The notes: generated from the sequence alone by a model not told the origin. Shown: positions 8,597-17,664, counted from the first letter of the stretch. The stretch: DNA of 64,000 bases from Phascolarctobacterium sp. ET69 (GCF_023336935.1 NZ_JAMBLR010000002.1:310001-374000), one strand, 5' to 3'. Program-made: numbers and translations.

Positions 8597-9175
8597 ATGG
8601 AAGCAGCAGAAAAAGAAAAAAAGATAGTAACATTAACGGAGGTTAAACCAACGCAGGACGGTTACCGCTGGGTGGCGATAACGGCAATGCTTCTGGCAAT
8701 AGGCATTATTCTGCATACCGTAAGCCCTAATGTTGGCGGCGTTACGCCGAACTGGACCATTGCCATGTATTCCATTGTAATTAACCTTACCAACCCTTCG
8801 CTGCCGCAGGCACTGGGCATTGGTTTTATTTCCGGCATGACGCTTGTGCCGTCCTCCAAATCGGCTTTTCCGCTGGGCAATATTGCCAGCGAGGTTTGCG
8901 GCGCGGTGGTGTGCTGCCTCCTGGTTAAGGCCATGCTTGCCGTTAAACTTGAAAAATGGCGCCTGCGCCCGTTTATTGCCGGCCTTGTGGCAACAATGGT
9001 GAGCGGCGGCGTATTTACCTTTATTTTAAAAATAGTTTTGGGGCTGCCCTTCAGCGTATGGCTGTATGCCATGCTGCCGGTGGTGGCGGTAATAGGCGTG
9101 CTTAACGGCAGCATTACCTTTTTGCTGTACGGGCCGGTGCGCAGGCTGTTTTTTGTGCAGGAGGAAGATAATTGA
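8597..9175 (+). CDS. trpP: TrpP-like tryptophan transporter, ECF substrate-binding (S) component
   Basis: The 192-residue hydrophobic protein has about five to six predicted membrane segments. The stretch GIILHTVSPNVGGVTPNW and the later KSAFPLGNIASEV resemble the TrpP family of tryptophan permeases. Its leader is a T-box reading a Trp codon, and the next three genes encode two ECF ATPases and an EcfT subunit, so it is probably the S component of a dedicated tryptophan importer. ATG 8597 is chosen because AAGGAG at 8583-8588 is 8 nt away; a GTG at 8588 overlaps that ribosome-binding site. The stop overlaps the next start region. Substrate is inferred from family and specifier, not measured. 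Confidence 0.82.
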   Translation: MEAAEKEKKIVTLTEVKPTQDGYRWVAITAMLLAIGIILHTVSPNVGGVTPNWTIAMYSIVINLTNPSLPQALGIGFISGMTLVPSSKSAFPLGNIASEVCGAVVCCLLVKAMLAVKLEKWRLRPFIAGLVATMVSGGVFTFILKIVLGLPFSVWLYAMLPVVAVIGVLNGSITFLLYGPVRRLFFVQEEDN

Positions 9176-10035
9176 TGGAAACGGTTGCAGAATTAAAGCA
9201 TTTTTATTTTGCTTATAAAAAGAATAACCTTGTGCTGCACGATATTGATTTTAAAATAGAAAAAGGCTCTTTTACCGTTATCGCAGGGCCGAGCGGCAGC
9301 GGCAAAACAACGTTGTGCAAGGCCATGGCGGGCATTGTGCCGTTTTATATGGGCGGCGCGTACAGCGGCGAAGTAATGGTGCTGGGCGAAAGCACCAAAG
9401 GCAAAAAGGTATCGGATATTGCCATGCGCCTGGGGCTGATGCTGGAGGATTACGAAAGCCAGCTTGTTTCCCTCACTGCGGGCGAGGAGGTTGCTTTCAG
9501 CCTGTTAAACCACGGCTTTAAGCCGGAAGAAGTTGAAGAACGCACGCGCAGGGCGCTTGAAGATGTAGGCCTGCCGGGGCGCGAAAGCTATCAGCTGGAC
9601 GAGCTCAGCGGCGGGCAGCGCCAGAGGCTGCTTTTGGCTTCGGTTTTGGCGGTGCATCCGGAAATTATCGTTTTGGATGAGCCTGTATCGGCCATGGACC
9701 CGGACGGCGCCAATTCGCTGTACAAGCTGCTTTACAAAATACATAAGGAATACGGTACAACCATTGTGGTTGTAGAACACCGCATTGACTATCTGCTGCC
9801 GTATATGACAGATTTAGTTGTACTTAAAAAAGGACGCCTTGTGGCAGCCGATAAGTTTGAAAACACCGCCCGCGTTATGTATAAGGATGAAACCCTGCGG
9901 CATTTTGTACCGGCGCTGTGGCGCATTAAGCTGGGGCTTGAAGAAAAATTCGGCGTAAGCCTTGGTAATTGGCGTACGGAAGAAGAAGCCTTTGCGGAAC
10001 TGAAGGCAAAAGGGTTTACAGGGGGTGAGGCGTAA
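9175..10035 (+). CDS. ECF transporter ATPase (first EcfA)
   Basis: This ABC ATPase shows Walker A GPSGSGKTT, Q-loop region LMLEDYESQLVS, signature LSGGQRQR and Walker B IIVLDEP, followed by the switch histidine in VVEHRID. With the next ATPase and EcfT it would form the energising module for the TrpP-like S component. ATG 9175 overlaps the trpP stop (TGATG); a TTG at 9172 is an alternative start closer to the AGGAGG at 9159-9164. A C-terminal extension of about 70 residues after the ATPase core contains FVPALWRIKLGLEEKFG. Confidence 0.9.
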   Translation: METVAELKHFYFAYKKNNLVLHDIDFKIEKGSFTVIAGPSGSGKTTLCKAMAGIVPFYMGGAYSGEVMVLGESTKGKKVSDIAMRLGLMLEDYESQLVSLTAGEEVAFSLLNHGFKPEEVEERTRRALEDVGLPGRESYQLDELSGGQRQRLLLASVLAVHPEIIVLDEPVSAMDPDGANSLYKLLYKIHKEYGTTIVVVEHRIDYLLPYMTDLVVLKKGRLVAADKFENTARVMYKDETLRHFVPALWRIKLGLEEKFGVSLGNWRTEEEAFAELKAKGFTGGEA

Positions 10036-10844
10036 TGCTGGAGGCAAAAGAGGTTAATTTTGCGTATCTGCGCGGGCAGCCTGTGCTGAACGATATCGAC
10101 ATTAAAATTGAAAGCGGCGAATTCGTGGCGCTTTTGGGGCACAACGGCAGCGGCAAAACAACGCTGAGCCGCCTGTTCATGGCGCTTATTCATCCGCGCA
10201 GCGGGCAGGTGCTGGTAGACGGCACGGACATTGCCGCCATGGAGCCCGCCGATTTGGCAGATAAAATAGGCTATGTGTTCCAGAACCCGGATTTGCAGAT
10301 TTTGGAGGACACGGTTTTTGACGAAGTGGCATACGGACCGCGTGCCAAAAAATTGAGCGAGGACAAGGTTAAACGCCAGGTGGAAACCGCGCTTGCCGCA
10401 ACGGGCCTTACGGATTTGGCAGACGCATACCCGCGCCTTTTAAGCTTTGGGCAAAAGCGCCGTTTGGGTGTGGCGGCGGCACTGGCCTTAAACCCGCGCA
10501 CGCTTATTCTGGACGAGATAACCAACGGGCAGGACGCTGTGGAAAAAGAGCGCATGATGAGTTATTTAAAGGCTCTTAATGAAGAAAACGGTATTACGGT
10601 AGTGCTTATTTCGCACGATATGGACACCGTGCGCCGCTATGCGCAGCGCACCATTGTGCTGCATAACGGGCATTTGGTGTTTGACGGTACGCCCGCAAAG
10701 CTGTTTGACGGCAGTATTAACGTAGAGCGCTGGGGGCTGCGCTGCCCTACGGCAACGGCAGTTGGCAACGCGCTGGGCATTACGGCAACCAGCCCGGAGG
10801 ATTTTTGCAGCAGCATTAGTATGAAAGGAGAGCGGCAGGCATGA
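10035..10844 (+). CDS. ECF transporter ATPase (second EcfA)
   Basis: Walker A is GHNGSGKTT, the Q-loop region is YVFQNPDLQI and Walker B is TLILDEI. The ABC signature reads LSFGQKRR, with Phe in place of the first Gly of LSGGQ, and the Walker B ends in Ile where Pro is usual; both are unusual in an EcfA and may make one ATP site less active. The gene overlaps the first ATPase by one base (TAATG), so translation is coupled. It is expected to pair with the first EcfA as a heterodimer under EcfT. Confidence 0.9.
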   Translation: MLEAKEVNFAYLRGQPVLNDIDIKIESGEFVALLGHNGSGKTTLSRLFMALIHPRSGQVLVDGTDIAAMEPADLADKIGYVFQNPDLQILEDTVFDEVAYGPRAKKLSEDKVKRQVETALAATGLTDLADAYPRLLSFGQKRRLGVAAALALNPRTLILDEITNGQDAVEKERMMSYLKALNEENGITVVLISHDMDTVRRYAQRTIVLHNGHLVFDGTPAKLFDGSINVERWGLRCPTATAVGNALGITATSPEDFCSSISMKGERQA

Positions 10845-11515
10845 AAATATCGGCATTTACGCAGATTATAGTAACGGTAGCCGTAACGGCATGGGTATTT
10901 ATTTTGCCGGTAATGGCTGTTGCCACCATTTTAGTGCTGGAACTGGCGCTGCTCCTTTCCATTAAGCACGACCGCATGACGATGGCTGCAATAGGCGGCC
11001 TGGCGGTATTTACCGGGCTGATGGTGCTTTTGCAGCTTCTGTTCGGTTCGCCGCTTGAAATTGCGCTTGTAGGCGGCCTGCGCATGCTGGTTATGACCAT
11101 GGCCTTTTTGTGCATGCTGGCAGCAACACGCATACAGGATATTGCCCAGGCACTGGTAACAAAATTCCACCTGCCGTGCGAATATGCCTTTATGCTGACA
11201 ACGGCGCTGCGTTTTGTGCCTAACTTTCTGGCAGACAGCACCATTACTTTGGACGCGCAAAGCTGCCGTGGCTATTCCAACCGCGGCAACGCGATTAAAA
11301 GGCTGATGTCCTACGTTGTTGTTATACGCCCGCTGGTAATGCGCGCCGTAGCCAAAAGCGAAACGCTGGCGCTGAGCATGGAGCTGAAGGGCTTTGGTGC
11401 CAACACCTATAAAAACATGCCGCAGCAAAAACTCGGCCTTGCCGATTACGTTGTGCTGCTGGCGGTAATTGCGCTCAGTACGTATCCCTTCTGGCAGGAA
11501 TACGTAAAAATATAA
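10841..11515 (+). CDS. ecfT: ECF transporter transmembrane subunit EcfT
   Basis: The 224-residue protein has several membrane segments and the two cytoplasmic coupling-helix motifs typical of EcfT: TLDAQSCRGYS near the middle and ALSMELKGFG farther on. ALRFVPNF just before the first motif is also characteristic. It starts within the ATGA overlap with the second ATPase gene. With a dedicated S component in the same operon, this is a group I style ECF system rather than a shared module. Confidence 0.88.
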   Translation: MKISAFTQIIVTVAVTAWVFILPVMAVATILVLELALLLSIKHDRMTMAAIGGLAVFTGLMVLLQLLFGSPLEIALVGGLRMLVMTMAFLCMLAATRIQDIAQALVTKFHLPCEYAFMLTTALRFVPNFLADSTITLDAQSCRGYSNRGNAIKRLMSYVVVIRPLVMRAVAKSETLALSMELKGFGANTYKNMPQQKLGLADYVVLLAVIALSTYPFWQEYVKI

Positions 11516-11653
11516 AAAGCGCCTGCATTGGCAGACGCTGAAGCTGATGTAAGTTTTGGGTTTTGTATAGCAGGATAAGCTGGTGCCGGTGCGCCGGTTA
11601 TCTTTGCATAATTTAAATTTGAGTAAAGGGCTGCCCGCAACCGCCGGGCGGCT

Positions 11654-11995
11654 TTATTTTTTAGCAGGTTTATTTTCCTCGCCCCATGTGCAAAGCTGGT
11701 CGAGTATCGTCATCAGTGATTGGCCTAGCTCCGACAGGCTGTATTCCACTTTGGGCGGAATCTGCGGATATTCGGTGCGGATGATGAGCCTGTCTTTTTC
11801 CAGCTCTTTCAGCGACAGGCTGAGTGTTTTGTGCGAGATGGTGCGGATGTAGCGTTTAAGTTCGCTGTAACGCACTACGCCAAACTCCATCAGGCAGTAC
11901 AGAATAACCATTTTGTATTTGCCGTTAATCAGCGACAGCGTGTAGCTGAAGCCGGTATCCTCAAAATTTGCCTTTTCTATATAATTCTTAATCAT
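11654..11995 (-). CDS. HxlR-family winged-helix regulator
   Basis: The 113-residue protein matches HxlR/MarR-like regulators: LSLINGKYKMVILYCL, YSELKR, ISHKTLSLSLKELEKDRLI and the wing and tail VEYSLSELGQSL. Such proteins often sense redox or electrophile stress and control a divergently transcribed oxidoreductase. That arrangement is present, since a flavodoxin-fold reductase starts about 100 bp away on the other strand. No cysteine lies in the DNA-binding helices that would suggest thiol sensing by itself. Confidence 0.88.
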   Translation of the reverse strand: MIKNYIEKANFEDTGFSYTLSLINGKYKMVILYCLMEFGVVRYSELKRYIRTISHKTLSLSLKELEKDRLIIRTEYPQIPPKVEYSLSELGQSLMTILDQLCTWGEENKPAKK

Positions 11996-12093
11996 TATAC
12001 TCTCCTTTTGGTTAGTATCTGATAAAAATGTGCGTACTTCATCTTTGATTTATATATTGCTATAATTATAGCAGAAAGACGGAGGTGGAGCAA

Positions 12094-12651
12094 ATGGCTA
12101 AAAAAATAGTTGTTTTAAACGGCAGCCCGCGCGCAAACGGCAACACAAAAGAACTGGTAAAGGCTTTTGTTAAAGGTGCTGAAAGTGCGGGCAACACCGT
12201 ACAGGTTTTTGATTTGCAGAAAATGAATATTCACGGCTGCCTTGGCTGCTGCATGGGAGGCAAAGATGAAGCAAGCCCCTGCGTGCAGAAAGACGATATG
12301 GCTTTAATTTACCCGGCTTACCGCGAGGCGGATGTGGTTGTGCTGGCATCGCCGATGTACTACTGGGGCGTAAGCGGCCAGCTTAAATGCGCGTTTGACC
12401 GCCTGTTTGCGGTGGCAGAATGTATGCCCGGCTATGCCAACCCCATTAAGGAGTGTGCACTTTTAATGGCGGCAGAGGGTGATACGGCTGATAATTTTGC
12501 CCCGGTAAAAGCCTTTTATGAAGGCCTGGCAGGGCATTTGGGCTGGAAAAACCGCGGCATTGTTTATGCAGGCGGCAATTTTGCGGCGGGCGATATTTTA
12601 AATAAACCGGCGCAGCTTGCCGAAGCTGAAAAGCTGGGCACGGAAATTTAA
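12094..12651 (+). CDS. flavodoxin-fold NAD(P)H reductase / iron-sulfur flavoprotein-like
   Basis: The N-terminus KKIVVLNGSPRANGNT is the FMN phosphate loop of the NADPH-dependent FMN reductase family, and SPMYYWGVSGQLKCAFDR is the second conserved block. A cysteine cluster GCLGCC followed by SPC lies near residues 47-62, resembling but not fully matching the cluster motif of iron-sulfur flavoproteins. ATG 12094 is preferred because GGAGG at 12081-12085 is 8 nt upstream; GTG 12085 overlaps that site. Divergent from the HxlR regulator, which probably controls it. Confidence 0.85.
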   Translation: MAKKIVVLNGSPRANGNTKELVKAFVKGAESAGNTVQVFDLQKMNIHGCLGCCMGGKDEASPCVQKDDMALIYPAYREADVVVLASPMYYWGVSGQLKCAFDRLFAVAECMPGYANPIKECALLMAAEGDTADNFAPVKAFYEGLAGHLGWKNRGIVYAGGNFAAGDILNKPAQLAEAEKLGTEI

Positions 12652-12670
12652 CTAAAAGCAAAACTTATAA

Positions 12671-12704
12671 ATCTCCGCAGAATATAACTGCGGGGATTTT
12701 TTTA
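12671..12704 (+). terminator. rho-independent terminator
   Basis: ATCTCCGCAG pairs with CTGCGGGGAT across a short AT loop, followed by a run of T. Confidence 0.85.
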
Positions 12705-12787
12705 CCCTTTAACCATGCTTCACCTTGCTTAACGCCTTTATTTTAAGTACAATAAAAATATAAATGCGTATGTGAGGGGGAATGCAA

Positions 12788-13675
12788 GTGGAACTGCGTA
12801 TTTTAAAATATTTTTTAACGGTGGCCCGCGAAGAAAACATTACCAGAGCAGCTAATCTGCTGCATGTAACGCAGCCTACGCTGAGCCGCCAGTTAATGCA
12901 GCTGGAGGACGAACTGGGCGTAAAACTGTTTTGCCGCAGCAAGCACCGCATAACGCTTACCGACGAAGGCCTGCTTTTAAAGCGCCGTGCGCAGGAAATT
13001 ACCGAGCTTGCCGAGCGTACAACCCGCGAAGTATCGCGCAGCAGCGAAAATTTAATGGGCGAAATCGCAATAGGCTGCGCCGAAGCAAGCAGTATTTCCG
13101 TATTGGCAGGTTTGATGAATTATTTCCGCCAGAAATATCCGCTGGTGCATTATACGCTTTATTCCGGCATTGCCGACGATATTAAAGAACGCATTGAAAA
13201 CGGGCTTTTGGATATAGCCTTTTTAACAGAACCCGTGGATATTTCCAAATATGGCTTTGTGCGCCTGCCGCATAAGGAAGAATGGGGCGTTTTAATAAGA
13301 AAAGATTCGCCGCTGGCAGAAAAACAGGCGGTGATGCCGCAGGATTTACTGGGCATTCCGCTATTAATGCCCAAGCGCGACCTGGTTAAAAATGAACTTG
13401 CCAGCTGGTTTGGCAGTTTAAATGGCAGAATGGATTTTGCCGTTAATTACACAATGCTGATGAATGCGGCAGTAATGGTGCACAGCGGCTTTGGTGCGGC
13501 GCTGTGCCTTAACATGGGCACCGATTTTTATGACGATTTGCGTTTTGTGCCGCTTGCGCCGCCGCTTGCAACAGGCTGCGTGCTGGCGTGGAAAAAGAGC
13601 CAGCGGCAGGCACCGGCGGTGGAGGAGTTTATCAGTTCGGCGCATTCATACGTTTTGAGCATTTCCGGTAATTAA
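12788..13675 (+). CDS. LysR-type transcriptional regulator
   Basis: The product starts MELRILKYFLTVAREEN, and the HTH region NITRAANLLHVTQPTLSRQL is typical of the LysR family, followed by a substrate-binding domain of normal size. GTG 12788 is preferred since the GAGGGGG ribosome-binding site lies about 8 nt away; ATG 12782 would be too close. Target genes cannot be assigned; the neighbours are a reductase upstream and a very small protein downstream. Confidence 0.9.
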   Translation: MELRILKYFLTVAREENITRAANLLHVTQPTLSRQLMQLEDELGVKLFCRSKHRITLTDEGLLLKRRAQEITELAERTTREVSRSSENLMGEIAIGCAEASSISVLAGLMNYFRQKYPLVHYTLYSGIADDIKERIENGLLDIAFLTEPVDISKYGFVRLPHKEEWGVLIRKDSPLAEKQAVMPQDLLGIPLLMPKRDLVKNELASWFGSLNGRMDFAVNYTMLMNAAVMVHSGFGAALCLNMGTDFYDDLRFVPLAPPLATGCVLAWKKSQRQAPAVEEFISSAHSYVLSISGN

Positions 13676-13777
13676 ATATAGGTATTAGCTTATTTAAAGC
13701 GGCCATATTACAATGTAGGTGTAAGAAATTTGCACCTGCATTTTTTATTGCATAAAAAGTTTAAGGAGGGGAATGAT

Positions 13778-13930
13778 ATGCAGGGAGAAGCCACGGAGCC
13801 GGGGCGGCTGGCCATATTAAATGCCAGACGCAATGCCATGCTGGATGAAATACATTTCCGCGAAAAGCAGCTTGACCGCCTTAATTACCTGCGTTACGAA
13901 ATACAAAAGAAAAACAGCAGCAGGGATTAA
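13778..13930 (+). CDS. small hypothetical protein, 50 residues
   Basis: A strong AAGGAGGGG lies 8-12 nt before ATG 13778. The product is hydrophilic, with a long helix-forming middle (NARRNAMLDEIHFREKQLDR) that could be a coiled coil. A strong terminator follows. I recognise no family. The ribosome-binding site and terminator support a real gene. Confidence 0.6.
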   Translation: MQGEATEPGRLAILNARRNAMLDEIHFREKQLDRLNYLRYEIQKKNSSRD

Positions 13931-13980
13931 TGCTCCGGAAGGGCTTAAAAAACCGACGCAATTTTAAAACAAAAATAAAA

Positions 13981-14017
13981 AATCTCCGTTTAACAAAGTG
14001 TTAAGCGGAGATTTTTG
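13981..14017. terminator. rho-independent terminator
   Basis: AATCTCCGTTTAACA (13981-13995) pairs with TGTTAAGCGGAGATT (13999-14013) and is followed by T-rich sequence. A-rich sequence on the other side means it may also serve the minus-strand Sel1-repeat gene. Confidence 0.85.
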
Positions 14018-14049
14018 TTTATAAGATTTATTTAAAATAACGGCGCGTT

Positions 14050-15750
14050 TTATTCTTCCTGCTTTTCAAAACCGGTAAAATCAATTATTTTATGATGGTA
14101 AGCGGCATCAAAATACGGCAGCGCATCGGTTAAATATTTAATGGTTTTTTGCCAAAATTCTGTTCCGCCGTTGTGCGGAAAAGCAACTTCAATAAGATAA
14201 ATGTCGTTGTCTTTGCTTCTTGCGTAAACGGAGCAGCGCATAAACCAGTACGCATCGGCGTTGTTGGGGTTTTGCTGCCACAGGATAATGAGCTGTTCCG
14301 GCTCGGTGGTAAGGCTGCGCAGCGCTTTTTCAACCTGCCCGTAAGCAGGCGTGGGGGTGTCCTCGCTGTTTAAACGGCTGCGGATAGTCAGTATCCAGTC
14401 GAAAGTGGTGCTTGGTTGGGGCAGCTGCGGCGCTTCTTTTTTATCGCTGCCGAACATGGATTGCAGGCGCAGCAAGCCGCGCAGCACGGTTTCGGTTTTA
14501 TCGCGGCGCACCCATTTGCCAAAAAAGTTCTTTTTGTAATGGCTTAATTCCTCCTGCGCTTCCGGAAGGTCCTTGGCTTTTTCCAGGTAGCTAACGCCTT
14601 TGGCGATATCCTCCGGACCGCCCTCGCCGTTGCAGTACAGCCAGCCCAGCAGAAAAAACGCATCCTGGCAGTCCCAATCCACCGCTTCTAAATACTTGCG
14701 CGCCAGCACATAGTCCCGTTCCGTGCCCTCTCCGTAGGTATAGCAGTAACCCAGGTAATACGCGCCCCAGTTGCCGGTTTTGCCGCTGTCGTCCGCCCAT
14801 TTCAGCAGGCGGAAGGCTTTGTCATAATCCTGTTCCACGCCGCGACCGTCAAAATACATCGCGCCCAGGCGGTTGTAGCAGCCCGCCTTAACGGGAATGT
14901 TGGAGTCGATAGCTTTTTGGTAATACTCTGCGGCTTTCGCATCGTCGTGCGGTGCGGCAATGCCGTTTTCGTAATAATTGCCCACAAAAAAGTAAGCGCG
15001 CGGTTCACCGGCCTCCGCCGCCTTGCAGAACAGGGGAAAGGCTTCCTCGTGTTTATCTTCATCGAACAAATCGCAAGCGTAAAAATACTGGTAGTTGGGG
15101 TAGCCCTTGGCGGCGTAAATGCGGTCCAGCTCTTTGGCTTTTTCCGGCTGCGGCGGCAGTACGCCTTCAATACCGTCGATGTACATCAGCATAAGGTTCG
15201 CACCAGCGGTTGCCACGCCGCCGTCAAGCGCACTTTTGTACCAGTATTCGCATTTCAGCATATTTTCGTGAATGAAGCTTTCAAAAGCCTCGTCGCTGTC
15301 AAAATCCTCGGGGTTAATGTTTTCTATCTGCAAAAAATCGTACCAGTAATACACGTTGCCGATAACCATCTGGCAAAAGGCATCGCCTGCTTCCGCCTTT
15401 TCTAAAATAATATCGTAGGCGGTTTTTAAGCTTGCCAGCGGCATGGCTTCTTGCAGCTCTTTATTCATCACGCCGCAGCGCATGGCGATAAGCGTTCCCA
15501 GCGCACTGCCCATCATTACCGATTGGTATATCAGCTCGTCCGCGGCGTCCTCGTCTACCGGAAAATCATGCCCCAGCCAGGTGTATTCCTGCCCGTACAG
15601 ACAGCGCGCCAGCAGGCAGTAAGCGTCGGCGTCGCCCTTGCGGCATGCCTCCTGCAATAGGCGGAATCCCTCCTGCCCGCGCTGTGCGCCAAGGTCGTAA
15701 TAAATATAGCGTATCGCTGTTTCTACTTTATCGCTGAAAAAACGTCCCAT
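14050..15750 (-). CDS. Sel1-like repeat (TPR-type) protein
   Basis: The 566-residue protein contains a series of Sel1-type helical repeats, recognisable by units such as AYFFVGNYYENG, CYNRLGAMYFDGRGV, AYYLGYCYTYGEG and AFFLLGWLYCNGEGG, each followed by an alanine-rich A..Y..KA helix. No signal peptide is visible, so a cytoplasmic scaffold is likely. The last 150 residues (after KKNFFGKWVRR) are not repeats and I do not recognise them. Sel1 proteins mediate protein contacts, but no partner is indicated here. It is a single gene between two terminators. Confidence 0.85.
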   Translation of the reverse strand: MGRFFSDKVETAIRYIYYDLGAQRGQEGFRLLQEACRKGDADAYCLLARCLYGQEYTWLGHDFPVDEDAADELIYQSVMMGSALGTLIAMRCGVMNKELQEAMPLASLKTAYDIILEKAEAGDAFCQMVIGNVYYWYDFLQIENINPEDFDSDEAFESFIHENMLKCEYWYKSALDGGVATAGANLMLMYIDGIEGVLPPQPEKAKELDRIYAAKGYPNYQYFYACDLFDEDKHEEAFPLFCKAAEAGEPRAYFFVGNYYENGIAAPHDDAKAAEYYQKAIDSNIPVKAGCYNRLGAMYFDGRGVEQDYDKAFRLLKWADDSGKTGNWGAYYLGYCYTYGEGTERDYVLARKYLEAVDWDCQDAFFLLGWLYCNGEGGPEDIAKGVSYLEKAKDLPEAQEELSHYKKNFFGKWVRRDKTETVLRGLLRLQSMFGSDKKEAPQLPQPSTTFDWILTIRSRLNSEDTPTPAYGQVEKALRSLTTEPEQLIILWQQNPNNADAYWFMRCSVYARSKDNDIYLIEVAFPHNGGTEFWQKTIKYLTDALPYFDAAYHHKIIDFTGFEKQEE

Positions 15751-15879
15751 CTTTTTCCGCCCCTCATTTCTGTTCTGCGTACATTTCTGCTTTTTTGGCT
15801 GTTGCTGAACTTTGCTTTAAGTGTAGCACTGCACCTGGCAATTTACAATTGGTTTATGGCGAGCAGTATGTAAAATTTA

Positions 15880-15911
15880 AAAGCACCGCTCTGCAAAGGG
15901 AACGATGCTTT
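15880..15911 (-). terminator. terminator of the exported-protein operon
   Basis: On the minus strand AAAGCATCG pairs with CGGTGCTTT (one mismatch) and runs into T residues, about 30 bp after the esterase stop. Confidence 0.65.
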
Positions 15912-15942
15912 TGGTATGGTCATTTTTAAATTTACGTTTAAA

Positions 15943-16950
15943 TCATTCCGCCAGTTTTTCTGTGCTGAAGGCATACACGCGCTGCCAGAAAATTTTGCTC
16001 TGTTCGGCTTCGGGAGCGGCAATTTCAAAAGCGTGGTACAATCCGGGAATTACGTGCAGTTCGGTATCGACATTTGCTTCCGTAAGTTTTGCGGCGTAGT
16101 CAATGTCTTCATTAACAAATAAGTCAAGCCCGCCGACATAAATAAACGCAGGCGGCAGGTTGGCAAAATCTTCCGCAAAGGTGGGCGAATAATAACCCAG
16201 CATTTTGCCGCTGAGGTTTTGCCCTCCGCGCAGAACTTCCCACGCATACTTGTTGCTGCTGCGCGGCCAGCAAATGTGCCCGGTCTGCTGCGTATGGTAG
16301 GGCGAGTTTTCAGTTGCGGTGCGGTAATCAAGCATGGGGTAAATTAAAACCTGCCCCTTAATGGGGATGTTGGCGTTATCGCGGTTATACAGTGCAAGGC
16401 TTGCGGCAAGGTTGCCTCCGGCGCTGTCGCCCATTAAAATAATTCTTCCGGCATCAAGGCCGAGTTTGTCTGCGTTTTCTTTAACGTACATTAAGCCGCT
16501 GTAGGCGTCCTCAAGTGCCGCGGGAAAGGGCGCTTCTACCGAAAGGCGGTAGCGCGGTGTAATAACGGCAGCGTTTAAGGCGTTGGCAATGTTCTGGTAG
16601 CGTTCGCGGTCGTCAAGCGAAATTCTGAACAAATAACCGCCGCCGTGGGCGTAGTACACTACCGGCAGTTTGGCTTCGCTGCTTTTGGCAGGGCGGTAAA
16701 TGTAAAGCGGCACATCCGCTGCGCCGTAAAGGCTTTTGGCGTTAACGGTTTCAAAGATAATGCTGCTTTGGGCAGGAACATAGTTTTTTACGCGCTGCTC
16801 TACATCCTGCGGCGATGTGGCTTCAATAAGATAACCTTCTGCCGCCGCACGGTATTCCGGCTGCACGCGGCCGATATAGGGTATTTCCGCAGCCAGTGCG
16901 GAAGCAGCTATGTTAAAGGCCAAAAGGCAAAGGGCAATAAATTTTTTCAT
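15943..16950 (-). CDS. exported alpha/beta-hydrolase (HSL-type esterase)
   Basis: A signal peptide (MKKFIALCLLAFNIAASALA) precedes an HSL-family esterase. HGGGYLF supplies the oxyanion hole, GDSAGG the nucleophile Ser, GGLDLFVNED the Asp and GLYHAFE the His. It should hydrolyse short acyl esters in the periplasm or at the cell surface; the natural substrate is unknown. It is the last gene of a three-gene minus-strand operon with a double ABM-domain protein and a cyclophilin-like lipoprotein, all exported. Confidence 0.88.
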   Translation of the reverse strand: MKKFIALCLLAFNIAASALAAEIPYIGRVQPEYRAAAEGYLIEATSPQDVEQRVKNYVPAQSSIIFETVNAKSLYGAADVPLYIYRPAKSSEAKLPVVYYAHGGGYLFRISLDDRERYQNIANALNAAVITPRYRLSVEAPFPAALEDAYSGLMYVKENADKLGLDAGRIILMGDSAGGNLAASLALYNRDNANIPIKGQVLIYPMLDYRTATENSPYHTQQTGHICWPRSSNKYAWEVLRGGQNLSGKMLGYYSPTFAEDFANLPPAFIYVGGLDLFVNEDIDYAAKLTEANVDTELHVIPGLYHAFEIAAPEAEQSKIFWQRVYAFSTEKLAE

Positions 16951-16962
16951 AGGGTCACCAGC

Positions 16963-17664
16963 TTATTTTAAATTTTTGCCGCTGAGCGTTACTGCCTGCG
17001 GTTTGTTAACGATAAGTACTTTATCCGTAACCATTGTTTGTACGGCTTTATTATATTCCTGAAAATATGGCCCGTCAATGTGGGCGCGGTAAGCGTTGTC
17101 GTCGGCATACAATTCCAGCAGGTGGAATACGTTGGGACGTGCGGTTTCTGTTGTTGCAAGCAGTGCCAGTACGCCTTCTTCGCTGGCAACGGCGCTTTGC
17201 ATTTCTTTGGCAAGTACTTTTTTATAAGCGTCAAGCTGCGCCGGGTCGATAACAAGCAGTGCCATGCGTGCCTTATCGGCAGTGCCTGCGGTTTTGCTTT
17301 GCAGGTTAAAGGCGTCGGCGGCAAGGGTTTTATGTACCTGCGCCAGTTTAAGCGCCTGTGCGGCGGCTGTTTTTACGTTGGTGTTATTTTGTGCGGTATT
17401 AAAAGCGTTTTCGTCCGTATAAATTTCCAAGTAGCGCATTACGCCGTTTTCATCCTCACCGCCGTAAACAGCCAGCACGCCTTCGCTGTTTTGCAGTGCT
17501 GTGTTAAGTGCGGCAACGGCTGCGCGCAGGGCGTTTTCGTTACCGGTGGCAGCGCTGTATACGCTCCAGCGCACAAAGGGCTGGGCAGCGGCTGCGGCGT
17601 TTACCGGCAGTGCCTGCAAGCCTGAAAGCAGCATCATAGCTGCGCAAAATAATAATTTTTTCAT
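16963..17664 (-). CDS. exported protein with two antibiotic-biosynthesis-monooxygenase (ABM) domains
   Basis: After a signal peptide ending in the alanine-rich segment LPVNAAAAAQ, the protein holds two ferredoxin-like ABM units. The first runs from VRWSVYSAATGNE to about residue 110. The second starts at ARMALLVIDPAQLDAYK and contains HLLELYADDNAYRAHI and YFQEYNKAV. ABM proteins normally act as dimers, so two units in one chain may form a pseudo-dimer. Known members oxidise quinols or degrade haem, but export is unusual for them and no cofactor site can be verified. It lies in an operon with the esterase and the lipoprotein. Confidence 0.8.
   Translation of the reverse strand: MKKLLFCAAMMLLSGLQALPVNAAAAAQPFVRWSVYSAATGNENALRAAVAALNTALQNSEGVLAVYGGEDENGVMRYLEIYTDENAFNTAQNNTNVKTAAAQALKLAQVHKTLAADAFNLQSKTAGTADKARMALLVIDPAQLDAYKKVLAKEMQSAVASEEGVLALLATTETARPNVFHLLELYADDNAYRAHIDGPYFQEYNKAVQTMVTDKVLIVNKPQAVTLSGKNLK

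Noticed and set aside
11517..11540. AGCGCCTGC-type hairpin after ecfT as a terminator
   Set aside because: The stem has a mismatch and no T-run follows, so it is too weak to call.
14917..15405. Plus-strand open frame inside the Sel1-repeat gene
   Set aside because: It runs antisense to a well-supported repeat protein and has no start signal.
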